A stretch of DNA of 64,000 bases. Origin: Actinomadura cremea. Its GTDB lineage: Bacteria; Actinomycetota; Actinomycetes; Streptosporangiales; Streptosporangiaceae. A model generated the notes under the pieces. The model was not told the DNA's origin and did not search any database. It worked only from the letters and a program-made list of their open reading frames with translations. Positions 55,924 through 64,000 of this stretch are shown here, in pieces; the first letter of the stretch is position 1; every line of letters begins with the position of its first letter. The stretch is from NCBI RefSeq assembly GCF_014648495.1, contig NZ_BMRF01000014.1, positions 1 to 64,000 on the forward strand, in the 5' to 3' direction. The position numbers and the translations under genes are program-made.

Positions 55924-56811
55924 ATGACTTCCTCACGACGCGACTTCCTCCGCTCCGCCGTTCTGCTGTCCGCCGCGGTGCCGCTCGCCGCGGCGGGTTG
56001 CTCCACGACGGACCCGGAGACCGAGGTCAGCGGCGGCGGCACCCTCCAGAAGGCGAAGGACGCCGGCAAGATCAAGGTCGGCTTCGCCAACGAGGCCCCC
56101 TACGGCTTCACCGACAGTTCCGGGAAGCTGACCGGTGAGGCCCCCGAGCTCGCCCGCGTCATCTTCAAGAATCTCGGCATCGACGAGATGGAGGGAGTCC
56201 AGGTCGACTTCGGCGGCCTGATCGGCGGCCTGAACGCCAAGCGCTTCGACGTCATCGCCGCCGGCATGTTCGTCACCCCCGAGCGCTGCCAGTCGGTGGC
56301 CTTCTCCAACCCCGAGTACGTCGCCAAGAGCGCGCTCATGGTCAAGGAGGGCAACCCCGAGGGCCTCACCGACGGCAAGACCCTCGCGTCCAAGGGCGCC
56401 AAGGTCGGCGTCCTGACCGGCGCGGTCGAGCAGGGCTACGCCGAGAGCCTCGGCGTGAAGGACGTCCAGACCTTCCCCGACCAGGCGAGCGCCTACTCGG
56501 GCCTGAAGTCCGGCCGGATCGACGCCATCTGGCTGACCCGCATCTCGCTGGCCGACCTGCTGTCCAAGCACGAGGGCGAGGGGTACGAGGTCACCGAGGC
56601 GTTCACCCCCGTCGTCGACGGCAAGGAGCAGTTCGGCGCCGGCGCCTTCGCCTTCCGCAAGAACGACACCGAGCTGCTGAACGCCTTCAACGCGGAGCTG
56701 AAGAAGCTCCAGGACGGCAAGAAGCTGCTGCCGATCCTGCAGCCGTTCGGCTTCAGCGAGTCGGAGATGCCCGGCCCGGACGACACCGCCGCCAAGTTCT
56801 GCAAGGGCTGA
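55924..56811 (+). CDS. ehuB: Ectoine/hydroxyectoine-binding lipoprotein EhuB
   Basis: The 295-residue solute-binding protein has a twin-arginine signal (SSRRDFLRS) merged with a lipobox (AAAGC, Cys near residue 26), so it is likely a Tat-exported lipoprotein. The family 3 binding fold follows (KIKVGFANEAPYGFTD). By sequence style and its place after ectABCD I assign it to EhuB, which binds ectoines for import. AGGAG precedes the ATG. Confidence 0.88.
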   Translation: MTSSRRDFLRSAVLLSAAVPLAAAGCSTTDPETEVSGGGTLQKAKDAGKIKVGFANEAPYGFTDSSGKLTGEAPELARVIFKNLGIDEMEGVQVDFGGLIGGLNAKRFDVIAAGMFVTPERCQSVAFSNPEYVAKSALMVKEGNPEGLTDGKTLASKGAKVGVLTGAVEQGYAESLGVKDVQTFPDQASAYSGLKSGRIDAIWLTRISLADLLSKHEGEGYEVTEAFTPVVDGKEQFGAGAFAFRKNDTELLNAFNAELKKLQDGKKLLPILQPFGFSESEMPGPDDTAAKFCKG

Positions 56812-56814
56812 TCC

Positions 56815-57528
56815 GTGTCCGAGGTCCTCAGCAACGACCAGTGGCTCGAGGGCGCGCTTACGACGATCCAGCTCACCATCTACGGCGCCGTGCTGGCGCT
56901 GGTGCTCGCCCTGCTCTTCGGGCTGGCGGGCACCTCGCGCCACACGGCGGTTCGGGTCCTCAACCGCGTCTACGTCGAGTTCTTCCGCGGAACGCCGGCG
57001 CTGGTGCTGCTCTACTGGTTCTTCTACGCGCTTCCCCTCGTCGGCTTCCGGTTCACCCCGATGGTCGCGGCGGTGCTCGCCCTCGGCCTGAACGTCGGCG
57101 CGTACGGGGCGGAGGTGGTGCGCGGGGCGATCAACGCCGTGCCCAGGGCCCAGTACGAGGCGGCGATCGCGCTGAACTTCACCCCCCTCCAGCGGATGCG
57201 GCACGTCCTGCTGCCCCAGGGGATCGCGCTCATGCTGCCGCCGTTCGGCAACCTGCTCATCGAGCTGATGAAGGCGACGGCCGTCGTGTCCCTGATCGGC
57301 CTGGTCGACCTGACCCGGGTGTCGAAGAACCTGCAGAGCAGCCTGGGTGAGACCGTCATGGTCTTCACCGTCGTGCTCGTGTTCTACTTCGTGATCGCGC
57401 AGCTCCTGCAGCTGCTCGTCCGCTACGCCGAGCGCCGCGTCGACCGGATGCTCGGCCGCCGGGGCGGCAACGAGCCGTCGCTCAAGTCCGTCGCGGCGGG
57501 CGCTCCCGGAGCGGGGGTGACCGGCTGA
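56815..57528 (+). CDS. ehuC: Ectoine ABC transporter permease EhuC
   Basis: The 237-residue polar-amino-acid-type permease has about five membrane segments, the FFRGTPALVLLYWFFY motif and the coupling loop EAAIALNFTPLQRMRHVLLP. GTG start, 3 bp after ehuB. It shares its stop with the ehuD start by a one-base overlap. Confidence 0.9.
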   Translation: MSEVLSNDQWLEGALTTIQLTIYGAVLALVLALLFGLAGTSRHTAVRVLNRVYVEFFRGTPALVLLYWFFYALPLVGFRFTPMVAAVLALGLNVGAYGAEVVRGAINAVPRAQYEAAIALNFTPLQRMRHVLLPQGIALMLPPFGNLLIELMKATAVVSLIGLVDLTRVSKNLQSSLGETVMVFTVVLVFYFVIAQLLQLLVRYAERRVDRMLGRRGGNEPSLKSVAAGAPGAGVTG

Positions 57529-58184
57529 TGGTGCAATGGGACACCGGTTACGCCTGGGAGGTCCTCCCGGCGCTCCTCGAGGGCCTGCGCATCACCGTCC
57601 TCGCGACGCTGATCGCCTACGCGATCGCGCTGGTCCTCGGCCTGGTGTGGACGCTGCTGCGGCGGGCGCCCAACGTGGTCGTCCGGCAGACGACGCGGTG
57701 GGTCACCGAGTTCATCCGGTCCACGCCGCTGATCCCGCAGCTGTTCTTCGTCTACTTCGTCTTCCCCGACTGGGGCCTGACGCTGGAGTCGCTCACCGCC
57801 GGGATCATCACGCTCGGCGTCCACTACTCCACCTACACGGCGGAGGTGTACCGGGCGGGCATCGCCGACATCCCGAAGGGGCAGTGGGAGGCCTGTACCG
57901 CGCTCAACCTGCCGAAGTCGCGGGTGTGGCTGGACGTGATCCTGCCGCAGGCGGTCCGGCGGGTCATCCCGACCCTCGGCAACTACCTGATCGCGACGTT
58001 CAAGGACACCCCGATGCTGCTGGCGATCAGCGTGCACGAGGTGCTCTTCGTCGCGTTCGACGAGGGCGCCAAGACCCTGCACTACCTGGAGCCGCTGACC
58101 GTCGCGGGCCTGATCTTCGTCATGGTCAGCGTGATCTCCTCGATCCTCATCCGCCGCCTGGAGAGGCGTTATGCCACCTACTGA
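57528..58184 (+). CDS. ehuD: Ectoine ABC transporter permease EhuD
   Basis: The 218-residue permease is the partner of EhuC. It has FIRSTPLIPQLFFVYFVFP and the coupling loop EACTALNLPKSRVWLDVILP. YEVY-type membrane segments and length match EhuD. It overlaps ehuA by 14 bp, so the importer genes are tightly coupled. Confidence 0.9.
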   Translation: MVQWDTGYAWEVLPALLEGLRITVLATLIAYAIALVLGLVWTLLRRAPNVVVRQTTRWVTEFIRSTPLIPQLFFVYFVFPDWGLTLESLTAGIITLGVHYSTYTAEVYRAGIADIPKGQWEACTALNLPKSRVWLDVILPQAVRRVIPTLGNYLIATFKDTPMLLAISVHEVLFVAFDEGAKTLHYLEPLTVAGLIFVMVSVISSILIRRLERRYATY

Positions 58185-59076
58185 CACCACACCGGAAGCC
58201 CCGAACCCGGACGAGACCGAGGGCGTCTCGACCGCCAAGGGGGACGCGCCCGTGAGCGACGTCCGCAAGGGCGACGCGTCCGACCAGGCCGCGCCGCCGC
58301 AGAGCAGCGCCCCGGGCATCCGCTTCGAGAAGGTGGTCAAGCGGTTCGGCAGCAATGTCGTGCTCCGCGAACTCGACTTCACGGTGCGGCCCGGCGAGCG
58401 CGTGACGCTCATCGGGCCGTCCGGGTCGGGCAAGACCACGATCCTGCGGCTGCTGATGACGCTCGAGAAGCTCAACGAGGGCGTCATCTGGATCGGCGAC
58501 GACACCCTGTGGCACATGGACAAGGGCGGCAAGCTCGTCGCGGCCAGCGAGAAGCACCTGCACGAGATGCGCAAGCAGGTCGGCATGGTGTTCCAGCAGT
58601 TCAACCTGTTCCCCAACATGAACGTGCTGCGCAACCTCACCGAGGGGCCGGTGCGCGTGCTGGGGGTGTCCAAGGACGAGGCCGTCGAGCGCGCCCGCGG
58701 GCTGCTGGACATGGTCGGGCTGGCCGACAAGGAGAACGCCCACCCGAGCAGGCTGTCGGGCGGCCAGCAGCAGCGGGTGGCGATCGCCCGCGCGCTCGCC
58801 ATGCAGCCGAGGGTGCTGCTGCTGGACGAGGTCACCTCGGCGCTCGACCCCGAGCTGGTCGTCGGCGTCCAGGACCTGCTGCGCGACATCGCCCGTGAGA
58901 GCGACCTGACGCTGCTGTGCGTCACGCACGAGATGCATTTCGCCAGGGACATCTCGAACCGGGTCCTGATGTTCGACCAGGGCCAGATCGTCGAGGAGGG
59001 CCCGCCGGACCAGATCTTCGGCGAGCCCACCGAGCAGCGCACGCGGGACTTCCTGCAGGCCGTCCTGGCCTCCTGA
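58171..59076 (+). CDS. ehuA: Ectoine ABC transporter ATP-binding protein EhuA
   Basis: The 301-residue ATPase has Walker A IGPSGSGKTT, Q-loop FQQFNLFPNM, signature LSGGQQQRVAIARAL, Walker B LLLDEVTSALD and H-loop VTHEMHFA. A hydrophilic N-terminus of about 48 residues precedes the domain; a later start is possible, but the ATG here follows GAGAGG. The order ehuB-C-D-A differs from the ehuABCD order first described in Sinorhizobium, but is common in actinomycetes. Confidence 0.9.
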   Translation: MPPTDTTPEAPNPDETEGVSTAKGDAPVSDVRKGDASDQAAPPQSSAPGIRFEKVVKRFGSNVVLRELDFTVRPGERVTLIGPSGSGKTTILRLLMTLEKLNEGVIWIGDDTLWHMDKGGKLVAASEKHLHEMRKQVGMVFQQFNLFPNMNVLRNLTEGPVRVLGVSKDEAVERARGLLDMVGLADKENAHPSRLSGGQQQRVAIARALAMQPRVLLLDEVTSALDPELVVGVQDLLRDIARESDLTLLCVTHEMHFARDISNRVLMFDQGQIVEEGPPDQIFGEPTEQRTRDFLQAVLAS

Positions 59077-59126
59077 AACGGGAGTCCGCCGAGCGGGCCC
59101 GGCCGATCGGGAGCGTCACGGCAACG

Positions 59127-59157
59127 AGCGCCCGCGTCCTTCCGGGACGCGGGCGCT
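59127..59157 (+). terminator. Terminator of the ect-ehu locus
   Basis: AGCGCCCGCGTCC pairs perfectly with its complement around a 5-nt TTCCG loop, 50 bp after ehuA and 55 bp before the end of the convergent HD gene. Confidence 0.78.
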
Positions 59158-59211
59158 TCACGTCCCGGGCGGGACCGTGCCCGTCACGCGCCGCCCGTCA
59201 CGCGCCGCCCG

Positions 59212-59865
59212 TCACGCCGTGCCCTTCCAGGCCCGCGCAACGAGGTCGGCCCACCTCGGCGCCGGCACGTCGACGCCGGCCTGGCCGGCCATCGCGGCGG
59301 GGAAGGAGCCCAGCGGGGCCTTGCCCGCGTTCCGGGCGATCTGCCCGATGATCGTGTCGGTGAGCTCCCGGCCGGCGTCCAGTCTCGGGAACGACGCGTG
59401 CGCCCTGTCGGCGAGCCCGTCCGGGAGGGCGTCCGCGCCGAACTCGACGACGTCGGCGCCCGACCCGGCGTGGGTGAGCGCGATCTCGGGACGCATCCGG
59501 TGCGCGATCCCCAGACTGGTGTGCAGGGCGATCGCCTCCCACACCAACCGGCGCCTCTCCTCCGCCATGCCGTTGTCCCGCAGGAACGACGCGGCGCGGT
59601 CCGCTCCGTCCACCTCGAACCGCTGGTCGCCGTCCCCGTCCTCGGTGAGACCGACGTCGTGCAGCAGGCAGGCCAGCAGGAGCACCTCGTCGTCGTAGTC
59701 CGCGCCGGGCCGCAGGCCGCGCACCTCCCCCAGCGCCCGGCCGAACAGGTAGGCCCGCGCACTGTGACCGGCGAGCGCGCGGGTCCCGGTCGTGAAGACG
59801 AAGTCGTACGCCCTGCGGGTCAGGTCGGTGTCGGGGGCGTCGAACTCGGTGAAGAAATCGGCCAC
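59212..59865 (-). CDS. HD-domain hydrolase
   Basis: The 217-residue protein has the HD metal-binding pattern: H in GHSARAYLFG (about 39), HD in LACLLHDVGLTEDGDG (about 70) and later HTSLGI. The GTG start is supported by GAGGAG 5 nt upstream. The family includes cyanamide hydratase-like enzymes and metal-dependent phosphohydrolases; the length and HDVGLT motif favour the former, but the substrate is unknown. It is divergent from the regulator gene. Confidence 0.8.
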   Translation of the reverse strand: MADFFTEFDAPDTDLTRRAYDFVFTTGTRALAGHSARAYLFGRALGEVRGLRPGADYDDEVLLLACLLHDVGLTEDGDGDQRFEVDGADRAASFLRDNGMAEERRRLVWEAIALHTSLGIAHRMRPEIALTHAGSGADVVEFGADALPDGLADRAHASFPRLDAGRELTDTIIGQIARNAGKAPLGSFPAAMAGQAGVDVPAPRWADLVARAWKGTA

Positions 59866-59965
59866 GTCGGCTCCTCGCTCGGTGTCGGTGAACGTCACCG
59901 ATCGTCCGCCGGAGCCCCGGTCCACCGACAGTGGCCGTTCTGCCGATGTGCGCTACGTTCTGGCC

Positions 59966-61006
59966 ATGACGCCCGCGGGAACGCACATCGTCGCCGTCCT
60001 CGCCCTGGACGGGGTCGTGCCGTTCGACCTCGCCGTGCCGGGCCAGGTGTTCGGCGCGACCACCACCGACCGGGGCGCCCCGCTGTACGAGGTGCGCGTG
60101 TGCGCCGGGCCGGGCGGCGCGGCGACGTCGAGCATGCTCGGCCGGATGCGGGTCGAGGCGCCGTTCGGGATCGACGCGCTCGCGGGCGCCGACACGATCG
60201 TCGTCCCCGGCCACGACGACCCGTACGACCCGCCGGAGCGAGTGCTGGACGCGCTGCGCGCCGCGTACGCCCGAGGCGCGCGCGTCGCGTCCATCTGCGT
60301 CGGCGCGTTCGTCCTGGCCGCCGCCGGGCTGCTGGACGGGCGGCGCGCGACCACCCACTGGATGTACGCCCGGCGGCTGGCCCGGCGGTACCCGGACGTT
60401 CACGTCGACCCGGCCGTGCTGTTCATCGACGAAGGCGCGGTGCTCACCTCGGCCGGGGTCGCGGCCGGAATCGACCTGTGCCTGCACGTCGTCCGCCGCG
60501 ACCACGGCGCGGCGGCCGCCGCCCGCACGGCCCGGCGGATCATCATGCCGCCGCAGCGGGACGGCGGGCAGGCGCAGTTCATCCGGCACGCGGATCCGGC
60601 GGACGCGGGCGCCGCGCTGCAGCCCGTCCTGGCGTGGCTGGAGGCCAACCTGCACCGGCCGCTGACGCTGGACGACATCGCGCGGCACGCGTCGGTCAGC
60701 GTGCGGACGCTCAGCCGCCGGTTCCGCGAGCAGGCGGGGACGACGCCGCTGCGGTGGCTCGCGCGGGCGCGGATCCGCAGGGCGCAGCAACTGCTGGAGA
60801 CGACGGATCTGCCGGTCGAACGGGTCGCCGCCGAGTGCGGGTACGGGTCGGCGGTGACCCTGCGGGCGCATTTCGCGCGCGGCGTGGGCGCGTCGCCGCA
60901 GGCCTACCGGAGCGCGTTCCGCACCGCCCCTCCCGGACGTCCACCGAACGCGATTCGGTACCGTGGCCGGATGGACACTCGGGAGGGATGCGCGACCGAT
61001 GGGTGA
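59966..61006 (+). CDS. GlxA-family AraC-type regulator (DJ-1/PfpI plus HTH)
   Basis: The 346-residue protein has a DJ-1/PfpI-like N-terminal domain (about 5-190; nucleophile-elbow segment ICVGAFVLAAAGLL) and a C-terminal AraC HTH pair (about 225-310: LDDIARHASVSVRTLSRRF, then VERVAAECGYGSAVTLRAHF). TACGTT lies 7 nt before the ATG, suggesting a leaderless transcript. It overlaps the following gene by 8 bp and may also control the divergent HD hydrolase. Confidence 0.9.
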   Translation: MTPAGTHIVAVLALDGVVPFDLAVPGQVFGATTTDRGAPLYEVRVCAGPGGAATSSMLGRMRVEAPFGIDALAGADTIVVPGHDDPYDPPERVLDALRAAYARGARVASICVGAFVLAAAGLLDGRRATTHWMYARRLARRYPDVHVDPAVLFIDEGAVLTSAGVAAGIDLCLHVVRRDHGAAAAARTARRIIMPPQRDGGQAQFIRHADPADAGAALQPVLAWLEANLHRPLTLDDIARHASVSVRTLSRRFREQAGTTPLRWLARARIRRAQQLLETTDLPVERVAAECGYGSAVTLRAHFARGVGASPQAYRSAFRTAPPGRPPNAIRYRGRMDTREGCATDG

Positions 61007-62165
61007 CGGCACGGCGATCGCAGGGCTCGGGATGACCGAGCTGGGCAAGGTGTACGGACGCAGCCCGCGCCGGCTCGCCGCGGACGCGGTACGGCTCGCC
61101 GCGGCCGACGCGGGGCTCGCCCCGGGCGAGGTGGACGGGCTGATCGTCAGCCACGGACTGGGGGGCTCCCCCGGCATCGAGCTGGCCGACACGCTGGGGC
61201 TGCGCGACCTGCGGCTGCTCACGCAGATGAACGCGTTCGGCGCGACCGCCGGGGCGATGATCTCCTACGCGGCGATGTCGGTGCGCAGCGGCGCCGCGTC
61301 CGCGGTGGCCTGCGTGTTCTCGGACGCGCCGCTCAAGCCGAAGCAGTCGTCGGGCGCGGCGTACCACCGCGACGCCCGCGAGTGGTACGGGTTCGGCGGG
61401 ATGACGGCGGCGCTCGGGCTGCGCAGCGTGAACGCGTTCTACGCGCTCGCCGCGCAGCGGCACATGGCCCGCTACGGCACCACCAGCGAGCAGCTCGGCG
61501 CGATCGCGGTCGCCACGCGCGAATGGGCGGCCCGCAACCCGCTCGCGCAGATGCGCGACCCCATCACCCTCGACGACCACCAGAACTCGCGCTGGGTCGC
61601 CGAGCCGCTGCACCTGCTGGACTGCTGCCTGGTCTCCAACGGCGCCATCGCGGTGATCGTCACGTCGGCCGAACGGGCCCGCGATCTCGCGCGCCCGCCC
61701 GTCCATCTGTGGGGGTGGGGGCAGGGGCACCCGGGGCTCCGCAAGGAGCGCGGCAGCGAGTGGGGCCTCACCACCGGCGCCGCCGCGTCCGGGGCCACCG
61801 CCATGAAGATGGCGGGCGTCACCCCGTCGGACGTCACCGTGTGCGAGCTGTACGACTGCTACACGTACACGGTCCTGGTGTCGCTGGAGGACTACGGGTT
61901 CTGCGCCAAGGGCGAGGGCGGCGCGTTCGCCGCGTCCGGCGCCCTCGGGCCCGGCGGGTCGCTGCCGACCAACACCGGCGGCGGGCAGCTGTCGGCGTAC
62001 TACATGTGGGGCATGACGCCGCTGTCGGAGGCCGTGATCCAGGCCCGCGGGGACGGCGGCGAACGGCAGGCGCCGGCCAACGACGTCGTCCTCGTCAGCG
62101 GGAACGGCGGGATCCTCGACCACCACTCCACCCTGATCGTCAGCCCGCACCCGAAGGGAGCCTGA
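60999..62165 (+). CDS. Thiolase-fold protein of the lipid-transfer family, lacking the canonical Cys
   Basis: The 388-residue protein has the thiolase fold with ELYDCYTYTVLVSLEDYGFC and LPTNTGGGQLSAYYM, as in SCP-x/lipid-transfer thiolases. The nucleophilic Cys position reads NAFGATAGAM (Gly/Ala instead of Cys), and the usual NxHGG is NTGGG, so Claisen thiolysis is unlikely. With the DUF35 gene 4 bp downstream it resembles Ltp2, a thiolase-fold retro-aldolase that works with the DUF35 part of ChsH2 in sterol side-chain degradation. Confidence 0.85.
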   Translation: MGDGTAIAGLGMTELGKVYGRSPRRLAADAVRLAAADAGLAPGEVDGLIVSHGLGGSPGIELADTLGLRDLRLLTQMNAFGATAGAMISYAAMSVRSGAASAVACVFSDAPLKPKQSSGAAYHRDAREWYGFGGMTAALGLRSVNAFYALAAQRHMARYGTTSEQLGAIAVATREWAARNPLAQMRDPITLDDHQNSRWVAEPLHLLDCCLVSNGAIAVIVTSAERARDLARPPVHLWGWGQGHPGLRKERGSEWGLTTGAAASGATAMKMAGVTPSDVTVCELYDCYTYTVLVSLEDYGFCAKGEGGAFAASGALGPGGSLPTNTGGGQLSAYYMWGMTPLSEAVIQARGDGGERQAPANDVVLVSGNGGILDHHSTLIVSPHPKGA

Positions 62166-62169
62166 CCCG

Positions 62170-62589
62170 ATGGACATGGGCGTTCTGCGGCGGGACGGCC
62201 GCACCGACCGGTTCTTCGACGGTGCCGCCGCCGGCCGGCTCGTGATCAAGTACTGCGCGGTCTGCGACCGCTGGCTGGCCCCGGACGCGGGCGACTGCCC
62301 GGACTGCGGGACGGAGCATCTCGGCTGGGCGAACGCGAGCGGCGAGGCGTCGCTCGTCACGTGGACCGTCACGCACGGGCGCCCCGCGGCGGACGGCACC
62401 GTGCCGCCCCCGGCGATCCTGGCGCTGGTGGAGCTGGCCGAGGGGCCGTGGCTGCACACCCGGCTGCACGGCGTCGACCGGTCGGCGCTGCGCGAGGGAC
62501 TGCCGCTGCGCGCGGCGTTCGTGCGCCCCGACGAGGGCGAGGCCTACATGCTGTTCCACCCCTGGACCGAATCACATTCGGTCCGCTAG
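62170..62589 (+). CDS. DUF35 / Zn-ribbon OB-fold protein
   Basis: The 139-residue protein has a rubredoxin-like zinc ribbon with four cysteines (YCAVCDRWLAP, DCPDCG; about 29-50) followed by an OB-fold (about 55-130: SLVTWTVTHGRP, LALVELAEGPWLHTRL). DUF35 proteins bind acyl-CoA and act as obligate partners of thiolase-fold enzymes, which is the gene immediately upstream here. Confidence 0.9.
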   Translation: MDMGVLRRDGRTDRFFDGAAAGRLVIKYCAVCDRWLAPDAGDCPDCGTEHLGWANASGEASLVTWTVTHGRPAADGTVPPPAILALVELAEGPWLHTRLHGVDRSALREGLPLRAAFVRPDEGEAYMLFHPWTESHSVR

Positions 62590-62599
62590 CGTGCCGGGC

Positions 62600-63733
62600 A
62601 TGGACACCGAGGTCTGCCGCCGGTTCGGCATCGAGTTCCCGCTGTTCGCCTTCAGCCACTGCCGCGACGTCGTCGCCGCCGTCACGAACGCGGGCGGCTT
62701 CGGCGTCCTCGGCGCGGTGGCCTACACGCCCGGCCGGCTCGAGGAGGAACTGCGCTGGATCGACGACCACGTCGGCGGGCGGCCGTACGGCGTGGACGTC
62801 CTGGTGCCCGGCAAGATCGACGCGTCGGCCGAGCGGGGCGGCGGCCTCGACGCCATGCTCGCCGCGATCCCGCAGGAGCACTGGACCTTCCTCGCGGGCC
62901 TGTTCGAGAAGTACGACGTCCCGCTGCCCGACTTCGAGAAGGCCAAGCGCGCGAACGCCCGCGGCGGCACGCAGGTGACGAAGGAGGGCGCGTCCGAGCT
63001 GATCGACGTGTCCCTCGCGCACCCCATCGGGCTCATCGCCAGCGCGCTCGGCACTCCCCCGCCGCTCATGGTGGAGAAGGCCCGCGCGGCGGGCGTGCCC
63101 GTCGCCGCGCTCGTCGGCACCGCCGAGCACGCCCGCCGGCAGGTCGCCGCGGGCGCCGACCTCATCGTCGCGCAGGGCGGCGAGGCCGGCGGGCACACCG
63201 GCGAGATCTCCACGATGGTGCTGGTCCCCGAGATCGTCGACACCGTCGCGCCGGTGCCCGTCCTGGCGGCGGGCGGCATCGCGACCGGCCGGCAGATGGC
63301 CGCGTCCCTGGCCCTCGGCGCGTCCGGCGTCTGGTGCGGCTCGGTCTGGCTCACCACGGAGGAGGCCGAGACCCCGCCCGCGGTCAAGGAGAAGATGCTC
63401 GCCGCGACGTCCCGCGACACGATCCGGTCCCGCTCCCGCACCGGCAAGCCCGCCCGGCAGCTCCGCTCCGCCTGGACGGACGAGTGGGAGGGTCCGGCGA
63501 GCCCCGGCGCCCTCGTCATGCCCCTGCAGATGATCGTCGCCGAGGGGGCCATGGGGCAGATCAACAAGATCGCCGAGTCCGGGAACCCGGGCGCCCGGCA
63601 GCTGGCGAACTACTTCGTCGGCCAGTGCGTCGGCCTGATGAACACCGTCAAGCCCGCCCGGCAGGTGGTCTACGACATGGTGCAGGAGTTCGCCGACGCC
63701 GTGGACCGGCTCAACGCCATCACCGAGGGGTGA
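62600..63733 (+). CDS. Nitronate monooxygenase-like FMN oxidoreductase
   Basis: The 377-residue TIM-barrel flavoprotein has FMN-binding segments GGFGVLGAVA (about 31-40), AQGGEAGGHTG (about 192-202, with the catalytic-type His) and VLAAGGIATGRQMAASLALG (about 222-241). The family includes nitronate monooxygenase, 2-nitropropane dioxygenase and enoyl reductases; in a thiolase/DUF35 context an enoyl or CoA-linked substrate is possible. The ATG has only a weak site, 10 bp after the DUF35 gene. Confidence 0.88.
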   Translation: MDTEVCRRFGIEFPLFAFSHCRDVVAAVTNAGGFGVLGAVAYTPGRLEEELRWIDDHVGGRPYGVDVLVPGKIDASAERGGGLDAMLAAIPQEHWTFLAGLFEKYDVPLPDFEKAKRANARGGTQVTKEGASELIDVSLAHPIGLIASALGTPPPLMVEKARAAGVPVAALVGTAEHARRQVAAGADLIVAQGGEAGGHTGEISTMVLVPEIVDTVAPVPVLAAGGIATGRQMAASLALGASGVWCGSVWLTTEEAETPPAVKEKMLAATSRDTIRSRSRTGKPARQLRSAWTDEWEGPASPGALVMPLQMIVAEGAMGQINKIAESGNPGARQLANYFVGQCVGLMNTVKPARQVVYDMVQEFADAVDRLNAITEG

Positions 63734-63760
63734 CCGGCCCCGCCCTCCCGGGCACGGCGG

Positions 63761-64000
63761 TCACGGAGCCGTGACCGGGGCGAACTCCAGGTGCAGTTCG
63801 CCCAGGCCGCGCAGGATGTAGGTCGGCTCGTAGGAGTACCGGCGCTCGCCGGGCGGGCCGTGCTCGGCCTCGCGGACGGTGATGTCGGCCGTCCGGTCCA
63901 GGAGCCGCTCGATGCTCACGCGGGCCTCGATGCGGGCGAGGGGACCGCCGGGGCAAGTGTGGATGCCGCGCCCGAACGCCAGATGCTCGCGCACGTTGGG
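63761..64000 (-). CDS. Cytochrome P450, C-terminal fragment (runs off the window)
   Basis: The last 79 residues are present. They contain the haem-binding signature FGRGIHTCPG (Cys is the thiolate ligand) followed by GPLARIEARVSIERLL, the L-helix, and the C-terminal beta region. The substrate cannot be judged. It converges on the nitronate monooxygenase-like gene with a 27-bp gap. Confidence 0.92.
   Translation of the reverse strand, partial: PNVREHLAFGRGIHTCPGGPLARIEARVSIERLLDRTADITVREAEHGPPGERRYSYEPTYILRGLGELHLEFAPVTAP

Overview
The window is about 73 percent GC, uses many GTG starts, and carries actinobacterial hallmarks: two Lsr2 genes, an F420-type PPOX oxidoreductase, SoxR without SoxS, a DUF3516 helicase, a GTP-dependent PEP carboxykinase and a b6-like QcrB. 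I infer a chromosomal segment of a filamentous actinomycete, most likely Thermomonosporaceae (Actinomadura-like). I see no prophage, insertion sequence, CRISPR array or plasmid backbone.

Layout. 0-2 kb: the 5' end of an acyl-CoA dehydrogenase gene with two inverted repeats in front, a compact minus-strand array of four tRNA genes (Ala, Arg, Gly, Lys), an LPFR-type micro-protein with a strong terminator, and a PrmC-like methyltransferase. 2-7 kb: a Cys-rich pentapeptide-repeat protein, a membrane protein coupled to a PrsW intramembrane protease, an orphan cytochrome b (QcrB) and a PEBP protein. 7-16 kb: small stress-type proteins, MerR and PucR regulators, a zinc alcohol dehydrogenase, an MFS exporter, a large KatE catalase and two tandem Lsr2 genes. 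16-21 kb: a pair of CNNM/CorC membrane proteins, then a probably self-regulated leaderless HTH gene coupled to a Clp N-domain protein.

20-36 kb is mainly central metabolism: nitrilase, DUF3516 helicase, Gnd, a HAD phosphatase/mutase coupled to a GH65 phosphorylase, SoxR, HdeD, PckG with a DasR-like operator, and a modABC molybdate operon led by an HTH-Mop regulator. A PPOX oxidoreductase at 36 kb has a SoxR box in a 19-bp-spaced leaderless promoter. 36-48.5 kb is a long minus-strand housekeeping block: der, cmk, tyrA, aroH, rluB, scpB, scpA, a SecD-P1-like protein, parA, xerD, a Nudix hydrolase and pyrG. It gathers chromosome segregation functions (ParA, ScpAB, XerD) beside nucleotide and aromatic amino acid genes. 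48.6-50.4 kb holds a long coiled-coil protein with internal duplications, followed by a proline iminopeptidase.

52.5-59.1 kb is a complete ectoine/5-hydroxyectoine locus (ectABCD) joined to an Ehu-type ABC importer (ehuBCDA), with hairpins between ectB and ectC, between ectD and ehuB, and after ehuA. The right end (59-64 kb) has an HD hydrolase, a GlxA/AraC regulator, a thiolase-fold protein lacking the canonical cysteine paired with a DUF35 Zn-ribbon protein (an Ltp2/ChsH2-like retro-aldolase arrangement), a nitronate monooxygenase-like flavoprotein and the C-terminus of a cytochrome P450.

The less ordinary signals are regulatory and architectural: the dual operators overlapping the leaderless HTH/Clp-N promoter, the SoxR-box promoter, an Lsr2 paralogue with RGK in place of RGR, a xerD gene that seems to need a CTG start, and the cysteine-less thiolase/DUF35 pair.
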